Shown here piece by piece: positions 55,152 through 64,000 of a stretch of DNA of 64,000 nucleotides. Made by a program: the position numbers and the translations under genes. A model generated the notes under the pieces. The model was not told the origin of the DNA. It was given only the letters and a program-made list of their open reading frames with translations, and did no database searches. Location of the stretch: the NCBI GenBank assembly GCA_013176395.1, contig JABMLP010000017.1, positions 496,001-560,000 of the forward strand. The letters run 5' to 3'. This DNA comes from Venturia oleaginea (Eukaryota; Ascomycota; Dothideomycetes; Venturiales; Venturiaceae). Within the stretch, counting starts at the first letter, position 1, and the number at the start of each line of letters is the position of its first letter.

Positions 55152-55948
55152 ATGTCTTTCCTCTGCAAAAGGTATTGCCTATGCGCGTGACCCAGCAATG
55201 ATACAGAGCGCTAATTCATTACTATAATTCAGCCCGAGAAACGGCACCCACGCGCCAATGCACCAAATGCGCGAAGCCCCAAACATCTCTACCAATACCT
55301 CTCAAGTGTTGTGCCAAATGCAAGGGCTCCTTCTATTGCTCGAGGGAATTTCAGCAGCAAGATTGGAAAGTCCATAAGAAAATTTGCTCAAAGCAAGCGG
55401 CACAGGCTGCTCAGCTTTCCAATAAAATATCCGAGGACGGGCAAGGATCACCCGTCTGAAACCTCATGGGAGGGACAGCATTCTCTACCTCGGGCTCCAG
55501 TTTCAGGGATATCATGGGTCGATCTCTAGAAGCAGCACGCGCAGCTGGTATAGACACGGGCGAAGGTGAGGAAGAATGGGAAGATGAGGATGGCGAGGAC
55601 AACATGAATGACTTCAAGAAAGCATACAAAGTCATTATCGACACCTATCGGTTTCGCATGGAAGATGAATACGTTCAGACTGGCGAGGTGTCGAACAATT
55701 CCTTGTACGGGGGTGGCAATCCTCATGCAGATTTCAAGAGATTCTTAAACAAGGCGGAAAAGAAAGGTGTGCTTCCATCATGGTGGGGTCCGGAGAAAAG
55801 AAGGGAGTGTGAGAGGGTTCCGAGGCCATTAGTGGTGTGCGCGGTTGAAAATTCGGATCTGAAAGACAAGTATTCGAAAAACCCATTCATTACTTGGGAG
55901 TTGAGAGCACTGGCGGAAAAGGTTTACGGTCCCATTCATGGCTATTGA
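55152..55948 (+). pseudogene. MYND zinc finger protein with an in-frame TGA
   Basis: The frame from about 55239 encodes a MYND finger (CTKCAKPQ...CCAKCKGSFYC...WKVHKKIC) and reaches TGA at 55457-55459. The same frame then continues to 55948 with the C-terminal region usual in this fungal family (YKVIIDTYRFRMEDEY, NSLYGGGNPHADFKRFLNKAE, WWGPEKRRECE). A likely first exon (ATG 55152, donor GTATTG at 55171, acceptor 55233) does not join in phase with the finger, so start and stop are both problematic. MYND fingers mediate protein interactions. Either the gene carries two lesions or sequence errors, or an exon is misjudged. Its 3' end overlaps a minus-strand frame. Confidence 0.7.
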
Positions 55949-56324
55949 ATTGCCCTGAAATGGCGTGCTTGAGCAGATACTTCCAATTACTGTTTTGGTC
56001 CAATCCGACGGTCCACCATCCCGTCAAAACGACAATCAACTTGCCCCCAACCTTATCAACTCCTTCCGGAAATACCTTTCTCCTTTCTTCGGCAATCTTA
56101 CCACCATCAACGATAATACGCTCAGCCCAGCTCTTTTGGAGAACCACTACTGATGCACTGTGCGAAGATGAGTGCCTCGATCTTCCGGGTATTTTTGAAG
56201 GAGACACTGTCAACAGGAGGATCGCAGTCAGCGAGTACAGAAACAGAACAGAGAGGGACACACCAAAAGCGATGGAAAGTATAACTGCAAATGGCTGCGA
56301 CGGTGCTGTGATCGTGAGATACAT
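55890..56324 (-). CDS. Hypothetical single-pass membrane protein
   Basis: The frame from the Met at 56324 gives 144 residues (an upstream in-frame Met at 56519 gives 209). A strong hydrophobic segment (about residues 10-40) is followed by a Ser/His stretch and a mixed helical region (KSWAERIIVDGGKIAEERRK). No family is recognised. It overlaps the MYND gene tail on the other strand, and a plus-strand frame also spans it, so reality is uncertain. Confidence 0.35.
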   Translation of the reverse strand: MYLTITAPSQPFAVILSIAFGVSLSVLFLYSLTAILLLTVSPSKIPGRSRHSSSHSASVVVLQKSWAERIIVDGGKIAEERRKVFPEGVDKVGGKLIVVLTGWWTVGLDQNSNWKYLLKHAISGQFNSHEWDRKPFPPVLSTPK

Positions 56325-56627
56325 CACGTCGGAGATGCGTTCAATATGGGAAGGTAAGTGGAGTTCTGCCCTGCATGCTTCCAAACTCATCTCGTTAAGA
56401 CACAATCTTGAAGATGAACACTTCAACGAAGAAATGTCGAGTTGTGTGGCAATAAATATATAGCGCAGAGGATTCGAAGGATTTCGACCTTCGAGAACGA
56501 TATTTGTAACACGAACCATTTACGTATCGAGTGCGGGTGATGCACATTTCCGTAGCCGCCCTCGAATAACAATGGAGCACCACCATCAAGACTTATTGAC
56601 CAAAGGCAAACATTTCGAAACGCAGGG

Positions 56628-57153
56628 TTACGGCGATCGCGCAAAAACTGAGGCCCTTGATACGCACAACTCATTACATCCATCATCCCAAAAGTCGACA
56701 AACTTCCTGATAAGCCTCATCTTTTCAAGACCATCCACCGGTTCTAACCTTTTCCACCTCTCTAGCTCGTCCCTCAACTCCTCCAACTCCTCAAGCCGAT
56801 TGATATTCAACAAACCAGGTAACTCGCAATAGGTACACCCTTCTTCGCACAAATACTCGCACTCCCTCCCTCCGAGGCCACGCATCCCTTCACTCCTCAA
56901 ATTCTTTCTTAAAACACTTCTTAAATTTCTCAACTATGCCTTTGGATTCGTCCTTCATTCTTTTGCTCGTCAAGGTGATCTTGTAGGCTGCGCCATTGAT
57001 TTCTGGCGTCGTCAGCGGGTGCGAAAGACAGTGATGGTGACATGCATGGCGTTTATTGTGGAGGATATCTTTCTCGTATGACTGAGGGCAGCAAAGTACG
57101 TATTTCAGGATGGCAAGGGTCAACTCGGGAGGGAGGGACGTAAAGCTGGACAT
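56628..57153 (-). pseudogene. F-box-like protein gene with an apparent frameshift
   Basis: The first frame (57153-56890) starts with an F-box-like segment (FTSLPPELTLAILKYVL), then a His/Cys patch and ITLTSKRMKDESKGIVEKF, and stops. An overlapping frame (to 56628) continues with GRECEYLCEEGCTYCELPGL and a helical LEELEELRDELERWKRLEP tail that reads as the natural C-terminal part. No splice site lies between, so a single-base change near 56890-56930 is likely. Confidence 0.5.
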
Positions 57154-57159
57154 ATGGAG

Positions 57160-57671
57160 ACAAGAAGAACAGAATGCGGAAGAATTGATATTGATAGCGT
57201 GGCGTATACAACTCTCTGAATGTTGTGATTATATGGGAAGAGTTGGGATTCGGAAGTTGGGATTGTTTTGTATGAGTGCCATCATGGTACAAAGGGGTTG
57301 GCAAGGTAGCACCTACTTCATGTTACGAACAGCTTCAGAAGGTAAGACCTCGTAGAAAAATCTTCGGTTTGCTAATAATATGATCATTCAGAGTGCAGTC
57401 ATTCAGAAAGCAGGTTATTCCACGTACCATTTTTCTCGCGTTCAAGCGCTGGGGCTATGGACACAAAGAAATCCCCAAAACTTTATGTATGCACCACGTA
57501 AGTCCACACTCTTCAAGACAGTGCTATAACAGCACAGAGCACTGCTATTTGAGTGATTCTTTCTTAAATGCAGCAGAAGTCTTCTTAAACAAGTCCGTAC
57601 ACCCACCCACATTCCCAAAATAAGGCGTCAATCGAAACCATCACGAAGAGACCAAAAAAGATAGAAGATGT
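57160..57671. other. Intergenic upstream of the F-box-like gene
   Basis: No supported gene. The A6 run at 57654-57659 is the T6 terminator of the minus-strand tRNA-Glu. Confidence 0.5.
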
Positions 57672-57759
57672 TTCCGATGCCGGGGTTCGAACCCGGGTCG
57701 ATCCGGTATTCAATTATAACTTGAAAGCGGATAATGCTAAACCTCTACACTACATCGGA
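57672..57759 (-). tRNA. tRNA-Glu(TTC) with a canonical intron
   Basis: The acceptor TCCGATG pairs with CATCGGA, discriminator A at 57672. The anticodon stem ATCCG/CGGAT encloses anticodon TTC, followed by a 15-nt intron after position 37 that contains TTGAA, complementary to the anticodon loop. The T-arm CCGGG-TTCGAAC-CCCGG is perfect. The mature length is 73 nt. The D-arm is uninterrupted, in contrast to the Leu and Ala genes. The T6 terminator is at 57659-57654. Confidence 0.95.
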
Positions 57760-58465
57760 AATTGTATACCCTGGCTTCTCTCTGATAGAGATAACTAGAT
57801 CATTTCAACAACTGGATTGACATCAAGAAGTATCGGTGTCGTGTGTAGGTACTGGATTTGCCATGGCTTCATGGCTATCATTCCCCCCGAAAGGTCGATT
57901 CAGCTTCTGCTCTGCTCATAACCGATTTCTTGTCCGATCCTTAGTTTCGTACATAATGCTGTCTCTAAATCTAGGACTTTGCTGAGCTGGGCCATGGTAA
58001 AGTCGTGTGTCTCGATTGAAGCTTGATGGAAGCCACAACGAGTGCCGAAAGTGATACTTGGAGAGACCGTCTTGGTGTATCGTAGTCTATCGCATGCTTT
58101 GGACCAATTAAACAATATAAGCAGACCCTTGACATAATTATGGTTGCATAGATGTTGCGAGCATTGTAGGATGTCGTGCGTTCTCCGTTGTCGTGAAGCA
58201 GTACCCTGCAAAATCGATTGAATATCAGAAAATTCTCATTTCTAGCTCTTGCGAGAATCTTTCGGGGAAGATTTTGACCATCCAAAGAGTTTTGCTTAAT
58301 CGATGACAGGGTGCAGAACAGTGCGATGGGACCTCAAGTAGGTAAGTATAATGAATTGGGTAAGCAGCACAGCTAAGATTTGTTGAGTTGGTGCGGTAGA
58401 CAAGATACGATGGATAAATTATTTCCATTTATCAATGATTTCACACACCAGCCTCGATTAGATGA
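57760..58465. other. Intergenic between two tRNA genes
   Basis: No gene supported. Confidence 0.5.
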
Positions 58466-58537
58466 GGCCCTTTGGCGCAATGGTAGCGCGTCTCCCTCCT
58501 AAGGAGAAGGCTGTGCGTTCGAGTCGCATGAGGGTCG
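58466..58537 (+). tRNA. tRNA-Arg(CCT), intronless
   Basis: The acceptor GGCCCTT pairs with GAGGGTC (two wobble pairs), discriminator G. The D-arm is gcgcaatggtagcgc, the anticodon stem TCTCC/GGAGA holds CCT, and the T-arm is gtgcgttcgagtcgcat. It is 72 nt long with no introns. A T6 run lies 30 nt downstream (58567-58572). Confidence 0.95.
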
Positions 58538-59999
58538 ACCGTCTTCTTTAATTTGTTCCGATGAGATTTTTTGGTTCCAAAAGTGTATCGTGCCTCCTCA
58601 GATGGATTACAGATTTTGAGAAAAATTGAGTTTGAAAGTTCGTTGCCGAGACATGAAGCAAAAAAAAACAGCACACTCTCCCGAATGATTAAGGATTTAT
58701 ATAGGGGCACCAACAATATCGCGTGCCATACGCCCGTTACAGATACCAGTAGATTATCAATTGACTAAACTTTCCCCTGATATTATAACATCACCATCAT
58801 GATTAGCGAGCGTCACGAATGAGGTAAAATTCATTCAAAACACTTTGAGTAATTAAGTAAAAGTATACCCAATTAAACAAACTACCAATATCACCAGACA
58901 TGCTCTTTCGAACCGTTCAACAATCAAAATAAATCCAAGTCATTTACACTGCGCAAAATAATCCGGCGACATTTGGATCGTTGCCGTCCTCCCGTTTCTG
59001 TCATCATCTTTCAGGTTGAATGTAGGGAAGAACTTCAACTTGTTTTAATCCTTTAGAGTCCTAGACTCGTCCCGGGTAAGAATTTGGTAGAGCAAAAGGT
59101 GGGCTCAAAGTACCAAATTGAATTTGCTGGTCACGAAGAGAAGAAGCCAGGGAACAAGATTATATGGATGCCGCTATCAGTGTCGCCCGTTTGCTCGCCC
59201 GCCCACCCTGTAATAAAGTCGCTCTCGCTAATGTCAAACTCGAAGATGTAATATCGTCATAGCATGCTATCAAAGCAACGATCCTTTCTCCAGTGAGTAC
59301 GTAATGTTCACCGCAGAAATCATGTTCCCATCTCACCATCTCCGAAGCATATACTCGGTCGGCGCACTCCCCAAGGTCGCAGTCAAGTAAGAGTGGATCC
59401 TGAAAGAAGAAAGCGAGAAGACCAGTAATCGTAGCTTCCAAACTGAAGAGCATGGCTGTAAAAGGGTAAATAGGGAGAATGCTCTGAGAGACCAATAAGG
59501 CGATAAGCAGTGGGTTGATTCAACACTGCTTTATGGATCAAGAAAGGATTATGTAGACATTTGGCATGTACTCGTCCTAGTATAGATATGGCATTTGGGC
59601 TGGTCTTGCCATCTTTGCACTTTCATGTACTAGTGTGATATGATGCGTAAAAGGGGGTCGTGATAAGACCGAGGTGCTAAGCTCTGTCGTGCGGTGATGG
59701 TTAGTGGCAATGGGACCTCGACTAATTATTCGATTCATTAGCCGAGAGAGAATTTGTCACCTCGATTTTTCGCGCGTTGGACTCAAGATAAGATACAACC
59801 AGTATGACCTAGCACAAGGCTCGATAGATGTGCCTATTTAAGTGCAGTGTCAGCCTCATTCATGCTACCTTTAGAAAAACATCTGCTTGGCATAACTTTC
59901 CACAATGACACAAGATCTGGTCAATATCTTATCATTATACATATAACTAAAGTTAGAACTGGTCTCAGATAATCGCGAGATCGACTTCATTATATCCAA
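58538..59999. other. Intergenic; one doubtful 111-codon frame
   Basis: A minus-strand frame at 59160-59495 opens with a hydrophobic stretch (LPIYPFTAMLFSLEATITGLL) and includes DCDLGECADRVYASEMVRWE. It could be a small membrane or secreted protein, but there is no family match, paralogue or splice support. Nothing else is seen. Confidence 0.3.
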
Positions 60000-62023
60000 T
60001 CACCGTCTTGCTTCAAAAAAGCCATGGCCAGCAGCTGGAGGTGCAGGAACGGTGTGTGTCCAAACTTCCTCACCATCGACAAACAATCGATAGTGAAGCA
60101 TACTTTGCTCACTAAGTTCTGGCGTGTAGATCTCCACAGCACCAAACTTGAAATTACCGTCTGGCAAATATCTATTAAGAGTTAGTCGAAGCTAAGGCAA
60201 TTGACCACAGAATGCGCTAAGACTTACTTTATCGTCACGTCCTTCTGATCAGTCTGCTTGTAAGTCCGGACCGGCAAATAGAACATACTCAATGGACTTG
60301 TGGAGAATTCGTACACCGTTGCACTCTGCGGCCACTCTCCTCCTTCAGGTGGTGGAAAGGAAGTCGCGGCAAATTCATGTCGATCCCCAGAAAGGATAAC
60401 CGCGCCAGTTCCCTTGGAGCTGATCTCCCACATCGCCTCGAGAATGAGTTGGCGCTCAACGAGATATCCGCCCCATGTATCTTTGCCACCAAATCGCCAA
60501 TTCTTGGTGAATGGAACCGAAGAAATAACGATCTTCCATTTGACGCCTCGCGGATTTGGCGCATGGAGGAACTTGATGAGCTCTGTCAGTTGCTCTTTAC
60601 CGAGCATTGATGAATTGGCGTCATTGGGGTCATCCCTTTCTGGCGTGCGATATCTTCTCGTATCCATCATAAAAAATGAAGCTGGGCCTTGTTTGAACAC
60701 GAACCACGTATGCCCAATCTTTCCAGGAGGTGGATTAACAGAGACCTGATAATTCTGCCATGGATCAACCGCATTCGAGTAAACGCCTGTCGTATTCATA
60801 TCCCAATCATTCGCTATCTCATGGTCGTCTAGAACATGAATCCACGGAAGGTCATCGGACACAGAAGGCCAGTCTGGAGAGGCGTAGACTCTTCTGTACT
60901 CGCTTCTGAATGCTTCTATGTCCGCACCAAAACGGTGAGGTACGTCAGCATAGATGAAGTCGCCGAGGAAGATCATGAAGTGAGCCTTCAGCTTAGGTAT
61001 CCATTCCGCAAGGTGTTTGAAGCCCGGAAAATGCAGCGCATGGTCCAATGGATTGTAGGGCGTGCGTGGTTTGATACAACTTGAGTGTAGAAAGGTGAAT
61101 TTTCCCCCGTTTCGCCTCGATACTTTTCCGACCGCAGGAGCTGTATAGAAATGGCCCGAATGATTGTTCGATAAGGCGTATTGGTACCGAGTGTCCGGAT
61201 GTAAGTCACGCAAAGATGCGCTGGATGTGTAGTCAGTCTCCTCGCCCAATTCGGCCTCCGTGATTGATCCTGCATATTTCCATGCTGTATCTGGAATGCC
61301 ATGGCCCGAAGGCATTTTCAAAGGAGAATCGGCATATCGGTAGCGGATATAGATTGGCAACTCCCTCGGGTTAGGTTCCCTGATAAGCAGCTTCGCACTG
61401 TCTGGCGAGACATATCCAACACGCGTGAAAGATAGGTCATGGGCTTGATGGAAAATGGGAGCTTGGTAGACCATGTCCAATGTCATTCCAACTAACGCCA
61501 GATTCACCAAGACTGTAATAGCACTCAACAACAGTGATGAAGGGCTCGGGACACCAAGCAGAAGCGTTTTCAGAATCTGTGGCCCTCTTTCTTCCACAAC
61601 GACGCGTTCCGACACGTCGATTTCTTCAGATAGCGCATTGGCGCCGTCATCTGCCCTCTCTTGCTCATCTTCGAGCTCGCTATCATCGCCCTGGGCGACG
61701 GTTTCGCGCGTTATGACATCGATCTCGTCGGATATCACTTCGAAGGGAGAGGTAGCTTGGAAGCTTTGGATGAACGAGGCTAGGTAGATGGCGAATGCTG
61801 TGTATATTATCGGCGGGGCATGCTGTTGGTCTTGTTAGACATGTAACATGTTGATCTGGAGGACGATTCGTCTTACATGGCCAGGAATCTGTAGAATTGA
61901 TCATTAGTCAAAATAACTGTTGGACAAAGAAATTCAAGTCCATACCCAGCGCAAGAATATGTAAGCGACGACGCGAAGCACCGTGGAGCTGGAGCCAGCA
62001 ATGAGGTTCGATATGAACGGCAT
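60000..62023 (-). CDS. PhoD-like metallophosphatase with N-terminal membrane segments
   Basis: Four exons (62023-61946, 61888-61877, 61822-60228, 60171-60000) give 618 residues; the second exon is only 12 nt. The N-terminus has two or three hydrophobic segments (about residues 8-25, 31-47 and 120-140). The PhoD phosphatase domain follows with LHSSCIKPRTP, FLGDFIYADVP, VLDDHEIANDWD, FFMMDTRRYR and ILSGDRHEFAAT, the Asp/His ligands of the metal centre. PhoD enzymes hydrolyse phosphodiesters and monoesters with Ca/Fe. Here the catalytic part should face the lumen or outside of a membrane; the substrate is unknown. It is divergent from the SNARE gene with 306 nt between start codons. Confidence 0.9.
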
Positions 62024-62329
62024 TGTGGGTTGAATGTTGCTTCAAGACATTGAGATTGCGAGAAGCTGTAGTAGGTGAGCAGATTCCAGTTGCCTGTCTG
62101 TCCTACATGGCGGAATGAAGCATGAGCACCGCCTGCGTCATCCTGTCTTCTTGCCGCCGTTCGTGGAGTCTTCAGGGCCTACTCCCTAAATTTAGCCACA
62201 AGCCTGCCATTCTCCAGAGGCCGACAAGTAGCCGCTCCGCCATCTAGTACCTGACTCGTTATTTCCATGGGACACAGATCAATTCATCGAGGCAGCATCC
62301 ATCACATACCCAACACCGCTATAATCAAG

Positions 62330-63162
62330 ATGATGTCTTCTACGAATGATGAGGATCCCTTCCTCCAAGTACAAGCGTATGCATTCTTGAATCCCCGTCC
62401 CAGCATCTACTCTAATTTGGCTTCCACAGCGATGTTGTCACTCTCCTCAACCAAACGCGTCCACTCCTCTCCTCCTACCTCCGAATCCGGTCCTCTGCAT
62501 CTTCTGCCACCTCTCCAGAGCTAGTCGAAGCCCGAAATGACCTCGAAAGCACTCTCACGGACCTTGCCGAGGACTTGGCCGACCTGGTCCAAAGTGTACG
62601 TGTTATCGAGCAGGACCCCTACCGTTATGGCGTTGAGCTCGATGAGGTCGAGCGCAGGAGGAAGCTGGTTGAAGAAGTGGGTGGAGAACTAGAGGCCATG
62701 AGGGAAGAGCTCAACAAGAAGATCCACGACAATAAAGGCAAGGGCATTGCGAATGGCGATACCATGCTGCCAGATCCAGACTCCTTCGCTGAGCCCGACA
62801 ATTATGCTGCCTTCGAACAGGAACGGCAGATGGAAATGATGAACGAGCAAGACGCAGCTCTGGATGGTGTGTTTCAAACCGTGGGCTCTTTGCGACAACA
62901 AGCCGATGCCATGGGGCAGGAGCTGGGAGAACAGCACGTTATGCTCGAGGACGTCGGGACAATCACCGATAGAGTGGGAGGCAAGTTGCAGGTGGGCATG
63001 AAGAAGATCGGATGGGTCATCAAAAAGAACGAAGGTTTGTACTCTGACTTCCTCGGTATCACTTAGCCTGCTAACCACTTTACAGAAACCATGTCCACCT
63101 GCTGTATTGCGGTTCTCATCGTGGTCCTCATCATCCTCTTGATCATCGTACTGGTCATATGA
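62330..63162 (+). CDS. TLG1: Tlg1/syntaxin-6-type t-SNARE
   Basis: Three exons (62330-62376, 62430-63034, 63086-63162) give 242 residues. The N-terminal helical domain (DEDPFLQVQADVVTLLNQTRP) matches syntaxin-6 proteins. The SNARE motif runs from about residue 150 to 215 (FEQERQMEMMNEQDAALDG, MGQELGEQHVMLEDVG) with the ionic-layer Gln in the Qc position. The C-terminus is Cys-Cys followed by a short hydrophobic anchor (IAVLIVVLIILLIIVLVI) ending at the stop, a tail-anchored protein. It drives fusion of endosome-derived vesicles with the trans-Golgi. An upstream in-frame ATG at 62267 exists, but 62330 fits the family. Confidence 0.93.
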
Positions 63163-64000
63163 AGGAAGTCTTCGAATCGTGCCATAAGAGACTTTTACAA
63201 CTTCCAGCAGATCACAGCCAGCTCTGCCAGACCTCTACTGGCCGCACCACCACAGCGGATCCATCAGTCCACGTCGGGGTGCTTGGTGTATCGCCCACAA
63301 CCCTCCACAATATCGGTACGGATAAGCATTCAGGCAATTCAAAAAAAAGTGAGTGCAGTGATTTTGCGCCGCCGAAATGGCGAGAGCGGCCTCGTTCGCG
63401 ACGGCCTGTAGCCTGAGTGACCCGAACTGTAAAATTGCCTGTTCCGTCCAGGTCAGAGGTCGGAGAACACATCACGATATTATCAGGCACAAAGTCGGTG
63501 GGGATTTGGGGGGGGGGGGTCGGTCGGGTTGCGCACCACACTTCATCATACCCCATAACATTAATACTGGAAGACAGCGGCCTGCTACCTGAACGACCCG
63601 AGCTGGACAATTATTTGTCGTCCCATTCCAGGAGTCAGATTATACACCATCGTGCTATCAGGCACACATCGAATCGACCACATCTGTTACACCTTGAAGT
63701 ACAGATTTGCAGTTTCCGGAAGATGGCACTATCGCTCTATACTCCGATCATCGTACATTCATTTATCTGACAGCGGGACCATCCGAGGCAATAAATCACC
63801 AAAGCGTCGAGTTGAGTGGTTAAGTCGAATAACCGTCAGAGACAAGTTCAATCAGCTGCAACAACTCGAACTGATCGCTGTCATCGCTTGTCGCAGCGCG
63901 AGATCCACGCACGCGACCACAAACTAAACAGTTCAAACATCTTCCAGAACTATGATATGATCGACTGAAGAAAGATATCATCCTGGTGAACGGATCGAGA
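63163..64000. other. Intergenic to the window end, no gene seen
   Basis: Contains a run of 12 G at 63508-63519. Frames are short and domain-free. Confidence 0.5.

Noticed and set aside
55894..56463. Plus-strand 189-codon frame opposite the membrane protein
   Set aside because: The minus-strand frame has the more protein-like membrane segment; the plus frame looks like its shadow. Confidence is modest.
57900..58285. Overlapping minus-strand frames of about 100 codons
   Set aside because: No domain or signal; two frames with equal weight suggest chance.

Overview
The window is nuclear DNA of a filamentous ascomycete (Pezizomycotina). The protein genes carry many short GT-AG introns (mostly 47-78 nt) with CTRAC-type branch sites and GTATGT/GTAAGT donors. 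Typical fungal families are present: a Fot1/pogo transposon, KTR mannosyltransferase, CHY zinc finger, KNH-type wall protein, GH3 beta-glucosidase and multicopper oxidase. I cannot fix the class; nothing rules out Leotio-, Eurotio- or Lecanoromycetes.

Layout. 0.2-1.7 kb: degenerate pogo element. 2.55 kb: tRNA-Leu(AAG). 4.2-10.9 kb: gamma-tubulin complex subunit GCP5 (-), KTR-family mannosyltransferase (+), MTHFR (+). 11.5-14 kb: decayed or unrecognised reading frames. 14.1-18.3 kb: squalene synthase (-, two apparent frameshifts) and a DnaJ-X co-chaperone (-). 19.7 kb: tRNA-Ala(CGC). 20.7-27.2 kb: Q-rich C2H2 protein (-) and a chromodomain/HDA2-3 protein (-). 29.0-34.1 kb: CHY zinc finger (-) divergent from a propeller/inositol 5-phosphatase (+). 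34.3-40.2 kb: GFA/CENP-V protein (-) and FGAM synthase (-). 41-49 kb: accessory block with GH3 beta-glucosidase, a KNH-type GPI protein broken by an in-frame stop, and a multicopper oxidase lacking one copper ligand. 50-51.4 kb: two related small proteins. 51.7-57.2 kb: ATP-dependent DNA ligase (-), MYND protein with an in-frame stop (+), a small membrane protein and a frameshifted F-box-like gene. 57.7-58.5 kb: tRNA-Glu and tRNA-Arg. 60-63.2 kb: PhoD-like phosphatase (-) divergent from a Tlg1/syntaxin-6 SNARE (+).

Most intact genes are housekeeping: microtubule nucleation, glycosylation, folate, purine and sterol synthesis, chromatin silencing, phosphoinositide turnover, DNA ligation and endosome-Golgi fusion. 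They do not form one pathway. The secreted and accessory genes lie mainly at 41-49 kb, where the decay is also concentrated.

The most unusual observation is that two of the four tRNA genes, Leu(AAG) and Ala(CGC), carry an extra 51- or 65-nt insertion in the D-loop besides the normal anticodon-loop intron. Both insertions look like spliceosomal introns (GTGAGT...AG and GTAAGT...CTGAC...CAG), and removing each restores a conventional D-arm. The two lie at different D-loop positions, so they look like independent insertions. I know of no described class of spliceosomal-type introns in tRNA D-loops. The alternative is that both genes are dead.
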